Part shown: positions 23,839-33,540 of the stretch, in pieces
Numbering within the stretch: the first letter of the stretch is position 1
Layout: each line of letters starts with the position of its first letter
Assembly: GCA_003586115.2 (NCBI GenBank)
Contig: QVOM02000057.1
Span: forward strand, 8,930,611-8,994,610
Direction of reading: 5' to 3'
DNA from: Salvator merianae
Taxonomy: Eukaryota; Chordata; Lepidosauria; Squamata; Teiidae
DNA length: 64,000 bases
Made by a program: the position numbers and the translations under genes
The notes under the pieces: model-generated
What the model saw: only the letters and a program-made list of their open reading frames with translations
What the model was told of the DNA's origin: nothing
Databases searched by the model: none

Positions 23839-24734
23839 ATGCCCAGCAGTGTGCAGCCTGCTTGGAAGATCAATATGCAAACATGAACCAGGATCATTGC
23901 TTCACAAAAATAATAAGTTACTTGTCTTACAAAGAGCCGTTAGGAGCAGTTCTGGCCTCCTTGGCTCTTCTGGCTTCCATGATCACAGTCATCGTGATGG
24001 GGAATTTCTACTGGCACCGGAATACTCCTATCGTCAAAGCCAATAATAGGAACATTACATGGACGTTGCTCGGCTCTCTCCTGCTTTGCATTCTCTGCTC
24101 GTTCCTATTCATAGGCAGGCCTGGAATGGTGACCTGCATCTTGAGGCAAACCTTGTTTGGCATCATCTTCTCTCTTGCTATTTCTTGTGTGTTGGCAAAA
24201 ACCATCACTGTGATTTTGGTCTTTGTGATGGCCAAGCCTGGAAGCAGTGTAAAGAAGTGGGTGGGAAGGAGGCTGACAGTTTCTGTCATCATTTTCTGTT
24301 CTCTCTTTCAAACTGGCATCTGCACCTTTTGGTTGACAACCTCTCCCCCATTCCCTGAGTTTGACATGCATTCGCAGGTCACTGAGATGGTCTTGCAATG
24401 CAATGAAGGCTCAGATTCCATGTTCTACGTTGTCTTGGGCTACATGGGCTTCTTGGCCTTTGTCAGCTTCTCGGTGGCATTTTTTGCCAGAAAACTGCCA
24501 GATACTTTCAATGAAGCCAAGCTGATCACCTTCAGCATGTTGGTCTTCTGCAGCGTTTGGGTGTCTTTTGTTCCCACTTACCTGAGCACCAAGGGGAAAT
24601 TCATGGTGGCTGTAGAAGTCTTCTCCATCTTGGCTTCTAGTGGTGGCTTGATGGGTTGCATTTTTCTTCCTAAATGGTACATTATTATAGTCAAGCCTGA
24701 GCTGAACACGAGAGAACAGATAGCAAGAAAATAG
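23839..24734 (+). CDS. V2R-A exon 6 (seven-transmembrane domain)
   Basis: The acceptor TTTCAG|AT completes the split Asp codon. The exon runs 896 bp to a TAG stop and encodes 298 residues. The end of the Cys-rich linker (CAACLEDQY) is followed by seven hydrophobic segments. V2R signatures present are TPIVKANNR before TM2, [40 protein letters not shown] in extracellular loop 2, [19 protein letters not shown], and [15 protein letters not shown] in TM7. The short tail is [13 protein letters not shown]. By eye about 34 of 298 residues differ from copy B. Confidence 0.95.
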
Positions 24735-24932
24735 TGTGTCCAAAGTGAAGGGAGGGGAGCTGGTCATGTGTTCAGGAATGATAAGATAAGGAATCGAAAT
24801 TATTTCCATCTTCCATTGACTTCCCTGAGCATTAGATATTGAGACCACATTAGCTGATTGTAAACGTGAACATGTGTGAAGCAGAAATTAGAGTGTACTC
24901 AATCTTTGTCCTGTTGTGTGAGGTGTGACAAT

Positions 24933-26084
24933 GGGCCTGATCACACTTTGGGCTAGCAAGCATCAAGTATGCTTGGGAGCCAAGTGCATCTGTACTTGGC
25001 AGAGGCACAAGCGGCCGTGAGTGGACTTCATCCATTTCCTGATCACTACCACCGCTGGTGCAGTAAGTAGCAGTTTGCAATCTTACCTGAAGTTCAACGT
25101 GAGCTTCAGTTAAGGTGGCATTCACACTTATCTGCACCATGGTGGTGGCCATCTTGCAGTCGATGTGCCCATCACGCATGCATGATCCCGTGATCATGCA
25201 TGAGCGATGGAGCAATCAGGCCCGAATGGGCCTGTGAGATGCTCAGACCTGGCCCATGATGCCTTGATCCAGCCCATGATGCCCCAATCTGGCTTGGGAT
25301 GCAGGATGCAGCTGAGCTGTGCCCCATCCAGCATTCTGGTTTCGGACTGGGCACATGCCAGACGGTCACTGCAGCAGTGGTCTGCAAGCATCGGGCCGCT
25401 GCCACGGTGACCAGGAGGCTCACCCAATGTGCAGATGTGATGCAGATCATGCCTGCATGCAGAGCCCCTCACCATGGTGCCATCAGGTCTACACAAGTGG
25501 GCCTGTGGTGCCCCAATCAGGCTCATGCGGCCTGATTGGGGTGGCCTGATCACCCCAGCTGGTCTGCGCAGGCATGATTGGGTAGGCCCAATGATGCTAC
25601 GGTGAGGCGCCCTGTGTGCAGGCATGATCTGCATTGTGCCTGCAAACTGTGTGGGCCTCCCAGTCACCATAGCAGCAGCCTGATGCTTGCAGGCTGCTAC
25701 TGTGGTGAATGTCCAGCACGTACCTGATTGGGCACCAGAACACTGGATGGGGCACAGCACGACCCCATCCAGCGTCCCAGACCCAATCAGGGCACCCCAA
25801 GACCAATTGGGGTATTACACGGGCCCGATGGAATAGGCCCCATTGCCCATCACACATGTGAGCGGTGCTTCTGCCGGTCACCATGGCAGCAACTGGACTC
25901 TTGCTGTCCACTGTCATGGCGAAGATCAGGCATGGCTACCAGCATTCGCACATACAAATGCCAGTAACCAGCTTCAGGTAAGTTTTGAGGCCCCATCGTG
26001 CAGACAGTGTCTGCGCAATACGGTCTATTCCACCTTAGAATGGGCTAATTAGCCCGTTCTAAGGTAGAAAGTGTGAACAAGCCC
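24933..26084. mobile_element. Large fold-back MITE downstream of V2R-A
   Basis: The ends are GGGCCTGATCACACTTTGG and (reverse complement) GGGCTTGTTCACACTTTCT. Paralogous copy B has the empty site GACATTGTCTC near 56903, against GACAAT at the left and ACTGTCTC at the right here, consistent with a 3-bp duplication of ATT that has since mutated. The interior holds inverted arms (CCCCATCCAGC versus GCTGGATGGGG types) and a subterminal hairpin at 26031-26066 around GGGCTAATTAGCCC. Confidence 0.65.
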
Positions 26085-27417
26085 ACTGTCTCTGTTTTCC
26101 CTTTTGCATCAGTTGCACATGGTTGGCGAACCTACATTTAGTGCAACACGCACCTTCTAGGAAGCACACACAGGCACCAGCAATCACTTGTTACTGCCTT
26201 ATGTTGTCTAGCTTTTAGAGGCCTGATGCCTGTCCTTCATTTTGTTTTATCCATCCTCTGAAAGTTTCCTTACCTGCAGGCCTTTGCCTTGTCCTGTGTT
26301 TTGAATTCCATGGCTGAACTGCACTGCTCTCCTCTTCTATAAACTGCTTAATGATTTCTGATGAATAGTGGTATATAATTTTTGAAGTAAAAAAAAATTA
26401 ATAAGACCCACTTATTCTCTTCCTAGAGAAAGAGATTGCAGATTGCAGATTCCAGAAATGAGAATTGAGGGGTGGAGGAGAGCTATATTTTTGTTTTGTT
26501 CTCTAATATTTTGTGCCCCCTCTCAAGGAACAGAAGGAGATAAATATTCTTCTCCCCTTATTGTTTTTGTTTGTGTTTGTAAGGTGGACTTCAGAAAGGA
26601 AGGTTTGCCTCAGTTGCTCCTAGGTCTCTGGGAATGGCATCCTGGGTAGTATATACATCCCTCATACTAAAGCCCCTTATGCTGAATTGAGGCAGGGGAC
26701 AGGAGACATTTGCTCCAGAAGGGATTTCTTGCTCTGAAGTTACCTTGTTCAGTTCAATTCAGGTTGCAGTGGTTGTTTGAGAGACAAACTGAAGAGGCTA
26801 CCATGTAGGCACCAGGACCCCCAAACTGATATAGGGAACAGTGGTGTAAATGGTCTCTCCAAACACCTGAGATACACATCCACATGACTTCAGAAGCAGT
26901 GACTGGTCCAAATCAGCCAGTGAGCTTCCAGATAGGTAGAGGTCAGAATCCTGCATTCCTTTGGTCTTGATATGAGGATCTTGCAATGCAATAAGCCTGT
27001 ACATTGAGAGATGTGCTGAACGAGTTCTGTCTGAACACTGTTCATAGCAAACAAGGAATGCTCAAAGCATTCATTTTCAAAGCAAACAACCCCTATGTTC
27101 AAATTAAGTGTTTGACATCAATGTGAACACTAGGTGCTTTCAACACACTGCTCTAGTGACAGGTTGAAATGCTGTCACCTTTAAAAAATATATAAGAACA
27201 TAAGAACATAAGAGGAGACTTGCTGAATCAGGCCACGGCCCATCTAGTCCAGCATTCTGTTTCACACAGTGGCCCATCAATTACTTCTTGGCATTCTCAA
27301 GCAGAATATAAAGGCAAAACCTTCACCTGCTCTTGACTCCCTGTAAATAGTTTTACAGACATCCTGCCTGTCTGTCCGAACTGGAGGCAGTACCTATGCA
27401 TCCATTCTAGTAGCCAN
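25597..27417 (+). repeat. First copy of a local ~1.8-kb duplication (ends at N 27418)
   Basis: This segment repeats as 27419-29449, in the same order and strand: the inner half of the MITE, the gene-flank sequence and the 3' end of a CR1. It stops exactly at the N. Sampled non-repeat sequence differs by about 4% by eye; the MITE part differs more. Confidence 0.85.
27185..27417 (-). mobile_element. CR1 3' end, truncated at the N
   Basis: Starts at a TTCTTATG octamer tail (plus strand ATAAGAACATAAGAAC). It matches 29232-29450, the 3' end of the long CR1, and is cut off by the ambiguous base at 27418. Confidence 0.85.
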
Positions 27418-27418
27418 G
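27418..27418. other. Single ambiguous base (contig junction?)
   Basis: The only isolated N in the window. It lies exactly where one copy of the 1.8-kb duplication ends and the next begins. Confidence 0.9.
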
Positions 27419-29449
27419 CTACGGTGAGGCGCCCTGTGTGCAGGCATGATCTGTATCATGCCTGCACACTGTGTGGACCTCCCAGTCACCATGGCAGCAG
27501 ACTGAGGCTTGCAGGCTGCTGCTGTGGTGAATATCCAGCGCAAACCTGATCAGGCACCAGAACACCGGACGGGGTGCAGCACGACCCCATCCAGCATCCC
27601 AGACCCAATCAGGGCATCTTGAGACCAATTGGGGTGTCACACAGGCCCGATGGAGTAGGCCCCATTGCCCATCACACATGTGCGTGGTCCTTCTGCCGGT
27701 CACCATGGCAGCAACTGGACTCTTGCTGTCCACTATCATGGCGAAGATCAGGCATGGCTACCGGCTTTCATACATGCAAATGCCGGTAGCCAGCTTCAGG
27801 TTAGTTTTTAGGCCCTATCGTGCAGAATTAGCCCATTCTATGGTGGAAAGTGCAAACAGGCCCACTGTCTCTGTTTTCCCTTTTGCATCAGTTGCACATG
27901 GTTGGAGTATCTACATTTAGTACAACATGCACCTTCTAGGAAGCACACACAGGCACCAGCAATCACTTGTTACTGCCTTGTGTTGTCTAGCTTGTAGAGG
28001 TCTGCTGCCTGTCCTTCATTTTGTTTTATCCATCCTCTGAAAGTTTCCTTTGCCTTGTCCTGTGTTTTGAATTCCGTGGCTGAACTGCACGGCTCTCCTC
28101 TTCTGTAAACTGCTTTGTGATTCCTGATGAATAGTGATATAAATTTTTTGAAATAAATAAAAATTAAAAAGACTCACTTATTCTCTTCCTAGAGAAAGAG
28201 ATTGCAGATTGCAGATTCCAGAAATGAGAATTGAGGGTTGGAGGAGAGCTATATTTTTATTTTGTTCTCTAATATTTTGTGCCCCCCCCTCAAGGAACAG
28301 AAGGAGATAAATATTCTTCTCCCCTTATTGTTTTTGTTTGTATTTGTAAGGTGGTCTTCAGAAAGGAAGGTTTGCCTCAGTTGCTCCTAGGTCTCTGGGA
28401 ATGGCATCCTGGGTAGTATATACATCCCTCATACTAAAGCCCCTTATGCTGAGTTGAGGCAGGGGACAGGAGACATTTGCCCCAGAAGGGATTTCTTGCT
28501 CTGAAGTTACCTTGTTCAATTCAATTCAGGTTGCAGTGGTTGTTTGAGAGACAAACTGAAGAGGCTACCATGCAGGCACCAGGAGCCCCAAACTGATGCA
28601 GGGAACAGTGGTATAAATGGTCTCTCCAAACACCTGAGATACACATCCACATGACTTCAGAAGCAGCAGTGGCGTAGCTAAACATTCCGCCACCCGGGGC
28701 GGACCAAATGGCGGCAGCCCTGCAGCTGCCTACTCCCGCTGCCACTGTGATGATGGCCGCGCGCGCGCCGGGCGGGGCGGTGAGCGGGCGGGGCGAGTGA
28801 GCGGTGAGCGAGCGGCGGACGTGCCGCTGAAGCCGACTAAAGGCAAACCGGCAGCTGGGTGGGCGGGAGGGCCCAACTCAAAGGCGGGCGCCGCCCCCAA
28901 CAATGCGCCGCCCAGTGCACAGCGCCCCCCATGCCCCCCTTGCTACGCCAGTGAGAAGCAGTGACTGGTCCAAATCAGGCAGTGAGCTTCCAGATAGGTA
29001 GAGGTCAGAATCCTGCATTCCTTTGGTCTTGATATGAGGATCGTGCAATGCAATAAGCCTGTACATTGTATCTGAACACTGTTCATAGCAAACAAAGAAT
29101 GCTCAAAGCATTCATTTTCAAAGCAAACAACTCCTATGTTCAAATTAAGTGTTTGACATCAAAGTGAACACTAGGAACTTTCAACACACTGTTCTAGTGA
29201 CAGGTTGAAATGCTGTCACCTTTAAAAATATATATAAGAACATAAGAGGAGACTTGCTGGATCAGGCCACGGCCCATCTAGTCCTGCATTCTGTTTCACA
29301 CAGTGGCCCACCAAGTGCTTCTTGGCATTCTCAAGCAGAATATAAAGGCAAAACCTTCACCTGCTCTTGACTCCCTGTAAATAGTTTTACAGACATCCTG
29401 CCTGTCTGTCCGAACTGGAGGCAGTACCTATGCATCCATTCTAGTAGCC
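27419..29449 (+). repeat. Second copy of the local ~1.8-kb duplication
   Basis: Co-linear with 25597-27417. It is longer by a 287-bp hAT MITE (28667-28953) and shorter by small deletions in the MITE end and near 29066. Unlike the first copy, its CR1 continues without break into the full-length element. Confidence 0.85.
28667..28953. mobile_element. hAT MITE (CAGTGGCGTAGC ends) with perfect TSD
   Basis: The termini are CAGTGGCGTAGC and GCTACGCCAGTG. The 8-bp duplication AGAAGCAG is perfect (28659-28666 and 28954-28961). The duplicate locus near 26889 reads CTTCAGAAGCAGTGACTGG with a single AGAAGCAG, which is the empty site. The GC-rich 287-bp body encodes nothing. Confidence 0.92.
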
Positions 29450-31005
29450 ATTGATACACCTGACCTCCATGAATCTGTCCAGTACGGTAATAAATTCCAT
29501 AGACCAATGACCCTCTGGGTGAGAAAATACTTCCCCTTGTCAGTCCTAACTCTCCTACCCATCAGGGTCAGAGAGTGTTCCCTGGTCTTAGTGATGTGTG
29601 TGAGAGAAAAAAACTTCTCTCTGTCCACCTTATCCATATCGTGCATGATTTTATATACTTCAATCAGGTCTCCTCTTAAACGCTGCTTTTCAAGGTTGAA
29701 GAGGCCAAGGCGTTGCAGCCTGATTTTGTAAGGAAGGTGTTCCAGCCCCTTGATCATTCTGGTTGCCCTTTTCTGCACCTTCTCCAGTTCCACAATATCC
29801 TTTCTGAGGTGAGGTGACCAGAACTGTACACAATATTCCAAGTGTAGCCTCACCATAGATTTGTAAAGAGGCACAATGACACTTGCCAACTTGTTTTCTA
29901 TTCCCTTCCTTATTACCCCTAGTACTGAATTTGCTTTTTTCACTGCTGCTGCACACTGGGTTGACACCTTCATTGAGCGGTCTACCAGAACTCCAAAATC
30001 CTTTTCCTGGTCTGTCACAGAAAGTTTGCCCCCAATCAGTTTATAGGTGTAATTGGGGTTCTTTGTCCCGATGTTCATCACTTTGCACTTGCTAAGATTG
30101 AAGTGCATTTGCCACTTCGTTGCCCACTCACCCAATGTCAAGAGATCCCTCTGGAGCTCTTTACAATCCCTTTCAGTTTTTACTACGCAGAACAATTTAG
30201 TGTCATCAGCAAACTTTGCTAACTCACTACTTACACCTGTGTCAAGATCATTTATGAATAAATTAAAAAGCAGTGGTCCTAATACTGAACCGTGCGGGAC
30301 CTCACTTTTCACCTCTTTCCACTCTGAGAACTGACCATTTATTCCTACTTTCCCTTTCCTGTCCTTAAACCAGTTACCAATCCAGGACAGCATCTGTCCT
30401 CTTATTCCGTGACTGCTGAGTTTATTCAGGAATCTTTGATGAGGGACTTTGTCAAAAGCCTTCTGAAAGTACAGATAGACAATGTCAACTGGGTCACCTT
30501 TATCCACATGTTTATTAACACTTTCAAAGAATTCTAACAAATTTGTAAGGCATGATTTTCCTTTGCTGAAGCTGTGCTGATTTTCTTTCAGCAATGCTTG
30601 CTCTGCTATTTGTTCAGTAATCTTATCCTTAATTATGGTTTCCATCACTTTACCTGGAACTGATGTTAAGCTGACTGTTCTGTAATTTCCTGGATCACCC
30701 CTTGATCCCTTTTTGAAAATCGGTGTCACATTTGCCACCCTCCAGTCTTCAGGCACAGAGCCTGATTTTAGGGAAAGATTATATATTTTGGCTAGAAGCT
30801 CAGCAATTTCAAATTTGAGTTCTTTAAGAACTCTCGGATGAATGCCATCTGGTCCTGGTGATTTGTTAGCATTTAGTTTATCAAGACATGCAAGAGCCTC
30901 CTCCTTGGTTACCGCTATCTGGCCTACTTCTTCTGACTCCCTCCCTGAAAGGATTGACTCAGCTGCTGGCAGATGCTCTCTATCCTCCTCAGTAAAAACA
31001 GACAC
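29428..31005 (-). pseudogene. CR1 ORF2 reverse transcriptase domain
   Basis: Open for 525 codons. Motifs in order are KSPGPDGIHPRVLKEL, PIFKKG, the fingers/palm block with FQKAFDKVPH, GSVLGPLLFNLFINDL, the catalytic LAKFADDTKLF (FADD), LSKCKVMNIG and the thumb region LYKSMVRLHLEYC, followed by KVQKRATRMI..L..L.Y..RL..L.LF.LE. This is the reverse transcriptase for target-primed reverse transcription of CR1 and of SINEs that share its tail. A frameshift in an A-run near 31018 separates it from the upstream linker frame, so the element is not intact. Confidence 0.9.
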
Positions 31006-31016
31006 AAAAAATTCAT

Positions 31017-31367
31017 TTAGCTTTTTGCAATCTCCGTGTCCTCTGTAATTATCCCTTTCTGTTCATTGTGATCTAGTGATCCAACTGCTTTTCTGATTGG
31101 ATTCCTACTTCTGATATATGTGAAGAATTTCATGTTATTTCCCTTGATGTTCTTAATAATGTGCTCCTCAAAGTTCTTCTTAGCATTCCTAATTGCTGCC
31201 TTGCATTTGTTCTGCCAAAGTTTGCGTTCTTTCCTGTTCTGTTCATTAGGACAAGCCTTCCATTTTCTGAATGCTCTTTCTTTGCTTTTAATGACTTCAT
31301 GTACTGCATTTGTAAACCACACTAGTGTCCTCTTGTACTTGGCAGTCCCTTTCCTTCTTTTATGCAT
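31017..31367 (-). pseudogene. CR1 ORF2 linker segment between endonuclease and reverse transcriptase
   Basis: Encodes KRTLVWFTNAVHEVIKSKER, then AFRKWKA and similar Lys-rich sequence, which in CR1 lies between the endonuclease and reverse-transcriptase domains. It ends at a TAA created by a one-base frameshift in an A-run. Confidence 0.75.
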
Positions 31368-31508
31368 TCTAACTGAGCCTCCATTAATGTGTTTTTAAAT
31401 AGTTTCCATGCATTTTGGAGTGATTGAACTCTTCTAACTTTCCCTTTCAATTTTCTTTTTACCAGTTTTCTCATTTGGGGGAAATTTCCCTTATGAAAAT
31501 TTAAGGTT
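31317..31508. repeat. Direct repeat flanking the N gap, left copy
   Basis: About 192 bp (ACCACACTAGTGTCC ... AAATTTAAGGT) identical by eye to 31715-31906. The last few bases before the gap diverge (TTCCGTG versus CTCTGTG). It is part of the CR1 linker. Confidence 0.9.
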
Positions 31509-31514
31509 TCCGTG

Positions 31515-31714
31515 NNNNNNNNNNNNNNNNNNNNNNNNNNNNNNNNNNNNNNNNNNNNNNNNNNNNNNNNNNNNNNNNNNNNNNNNNNNNNNNNNNNNNN
31601 NNNNNNNNNNNNNNNNNNNNNNNNNNNNNNNNNNNNNNNNNNNNNNNNNNNNNNNNNNNNNNNNNNNNNNNNNNNNNNNNNNNNNNNNNNNNNNNNNNNN
31701 NNNNNNNNNNNNNN
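31515..31714. other. Assembly gap of exactly 200 N
   Basis: A run of N inside the CR1. The round size suggests a placeholder. Any reading frame drawn through it has no meaning. Confidence 0.99.
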
Positions 31715-31906
31715 ACCACACTAGTGTCCTCTTGTACTTGGCAGTCCCTTTCCTTCTTTTATGCATTCTAACTGAGCCTCCATTAATGTGTTTTTAAATA
31801 GTTTCCATGCATTTTGGAGTGATTGAACTCTTCTAACTTTCCCTTTCAATTTTCTTTTTACCAGTTTTCTCATTTGGGGGAAATTTCCCTTATGAAAATT
31901 TAAGGT
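31715..31906. repeat. Direct repeat flanking the N gap, right copy
   Basis: Repeats 31317-31508. The CR1 then continues correctly toward the endonuclease, so only one of the two copies is expected in a normal element. Confidence 0.9.
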
Positions 31907-31946
31907 CTCTGTGTTCGATTTTGTCATCAACTTACTGTCTGTATTT

Positions 31947-32147
31947 CAGTGGCAGTGCGTGCCTTAAAGTGAGGGTGTTCGCTCGCATGCCATCGCCGTT
32001 CGCGGGGCCACCGGGCCACCGTAGTGACGCAGCAGGTTGCCTAGCAGGTCACAGCGACCTGCTGCGTCACTACGGTGGCCCGGTGGTCCCGCAAATGGCG
32101 ATGGTGCGCGAGCGAACACCCGCACCTAAAGGCACGCACCGCCGCTG
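31947..32147. mobile_element. 201-bp palindromic hAT MITE inserted in CR1
   Basis: The 8-bp TSD CTGTATTT is perfect (31939-31946 and 32148-32155). The ends are CAGTGGCAGTGCGTGCC and, reversed, CAGCGGCGGTGCGTGCC. The arms pair over almost the whole element (for example GGTGTTCGCTCGC against GCGAGCGAACACC), leaving a short loop near 32035-32055. It is non-coding and splits the CR1 ORF2. Confidence 0.93.
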
Positions 32148-32159
32148 CTGTATTTAAAT

Positions 32160-32913
32160 TGAAGGTTATCACATTGTGATCACTGTTCCCTATTGGATCA
32201 GTTACAGTGACATTTTGTACTAGATCCTTAGGATCCTTACTTAGGATCAAGTCCAGGATTCCCTTTCCCCTGGTTGGTTCCACAACCAGCTGCTCAAGAG
32301 AACGACCATTTAGCATGTCTAGGAATTTTATCTCCTTCTCATGAGTTGAATAAGAGTTCGCCCAATCTATGTGGGGGTAGTTGAAGTCTCCCATTATAAC
32401 TACCCTTCCCTTTTTTGATGCCTCCATGACCTCATTTTCCAATTGCTGTTCTCCTTCATAAGTTTGGTTGGGAGGGTGATAGCTTGTCCCTAAAGTTAGA
32501 CTTGTTTTCTGACCTGGTATTGTAACCCATAATGTTTCTATGGATGGGTCTGTTTTATCTGGAAGTTCCAGTTCATAAGATTCTATCTCTTCCTTAACGT
32601 ATAAGGCTACACCACCTCCAATGCGCCCTTTCCAGTCTTTCCAGTACAGTTTGTAACCTAGGATCACTGTATCCCATTGGTTTTCATCAGTCCACCAGGT
32701 TTCAGTAATGCCAATAATATCAATATTTTTATCCAACACTAAACATTCCAGCTCCCCTATTTTGGCTCGGAGGCTTCTGGCATTTGCGTACAGGCATTTG
32801 TATGCACTCCTCTGTTGAAAGTTCTGCCCTTTAGGATCATGTGCGATCATAGACTGCCTCTTGCATCTTTCTGCTTGAATACTACTGACTAGTTTTCCAC
32901 TCTCCTCGCACAA
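32160..32913 (-). pseudogene. CR1 ORF2 AP-endonuclease domain
   Basis: Minus-strand motifs in order are YANARSLRAKIGELE, IDIIGITETWWTDENQWD (catalytic Glu), GRIGGGVALYVKEEI, VVIMGDFNYPHIDW (GDFN) and GNSDHNVITFNL (SDH). This is a complete set of catalytic motifs for the nick that primes CR1 retrotransposition. The frame is then disrupted by the MITE at 32147. Confidence 0.9.
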
Positions 32914-33243
32914 CTATATACTTTCATGAACCGGATGCTGCCCAGCTTTTGTCGCCTTTCCTCCAGGGCTCAGTTTAAAAGCTGCTCTGTGACTGTTTTA
33001 ATATTAAGCACCAGCAGTGCAATCATGTGCAATCATAGACTGCTTCTTGCCTCTTTTTGCTTGAATACTACTGACTAGTTTCCCACTCTGAACTCCATCA
33101 ATATGCTTTCTTTTTTTTCTTGGGTGTGGTGAAGAAGTTTGGTTGTTGTTCCTTCCTCATTCCTGTATTGGATGACATGAAAATATTTGCCTCAGAAATT
33201 TGCCTTGGAACCTTGGAACTTTGCAAATATCTCTTCTTATCTG

Positions 33244-33540
33244 GCACCAATGCACTGTTGGCAGCACAAATGTTAAGCTGGAGAATGCTGAATAAAAGGA
33301 ATCACGCTTGAAAAAAGCTAAGGGGTTTATTAAACAGCATGTTAATGCAACAACTTATTTACACTGAGAGTGCCTTGCCTTGTGCGGGCTCTCTGTTTCT
33401 ATATTTACGCAATATACACTGTTACAGACATTACTCTGAATACGTGTATAGCAGGCTTACGTACACAAAAGAACAAGTATCTATGGATTTATGGTCTCTG
33501 AACTGTGCAACTGTATGGGGGTTCTGACCAGTACTTGCTC
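33244..33540 (-). mobile_element. Candidate LTR remnant (antisense)
   Basis: On the minus strand, AATAAACCCCTTAGC looks like a polyadenylation signal followed by an R-U5 stretch. The segment then ends in ...GCCAACA near 33256, next to a TTGGTGCCAGA that resembles a primer-binding site. Without the partner LTR this stays tentative. Confidence 0.3.

Larger units (their letters stand above)
5470..24734 (+). pseudogene. Vomeronasal type-2 receptor copy A (V2R, class C GPCR), exon 3 deleted
   Basis: V2Rs are seven-transmembrane pheromone/chemosensory receptors of vomeronasal neurons. They have an N-terminal Venus-flytrap ligand domain, a cysteine-rich linker and a 7TM domain, usually spread over six exons. 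Five of the six are present with open frames and good splice sites: 5470-5720, 7563-7848, 19532-19759, 22792-22918 and 23839-24734. The large third exon (855 bp in copy B) is missing. Sequence homologous to the copy B intron just before it ends near 12257, and homology resumes near 12420 with sequence 3' of the copy B exon. The lost part spans most of the ligand-binding lobe, hence the pseudogene call. The flanking exons end and start in phase 0, so splicing exon 2 to exon 4 would still give an open 595-codon product. The gap between exons 2 and 4 (11.7 kb) is filled with MITEs, a U6 pseudogene and a decayed hAT transposon. It could be a young pseudogene or a truncated receptor; I favour the first. 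Confidence 0.85.
4550..27200 (+). repeat. Segmental duplication, copy A (V2R-containing duplicon)
   Basis: This block aligns by eye, in order and on the same strand, with 37280-59110. Shared landmarks are the 5' flank (GAACTTGTGGG at about 4660 and 37390), exons 1, 2, 4, 5 and 6, intron tracts beside them, the MITE at 9292/42561 and a tract downstream of the gene (GTTGCAGTGGTTGTT at about 26763 and 58801). The two copies differ by the loss of exon 3 in A and by many copy-specific transposon insertions. Edges are approximate. The right edge is blurred by the second duplication at 25597-29449. Confidence 0.85.
29232..33110 (-). mobile_element. Long CR1 LINE (endonuclease, reverse transcriptase, 3' end)
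   Basis: Read on the minus strand, the element runs from about 33110 through the ORF2 endonuclease (32810-32160), a linker (31367-31017) and the reverse transcriptase (31005-29428) to an octamer-tailed 3' end near 29232. It carries a 201-bp hAT MITE between the endonuclease and the linker, and an N gap with duplicated flanks. Without these it would be about 3.3 kb, so most of ORF1 and the 5' end are missing. It lies between the two V2R duplicons. Confidence 0.9.

Noticed and set aside
31491..31766. Frames across the N run
   Set aside because: They consist of unknown residues over an assembly gap and carry no information.
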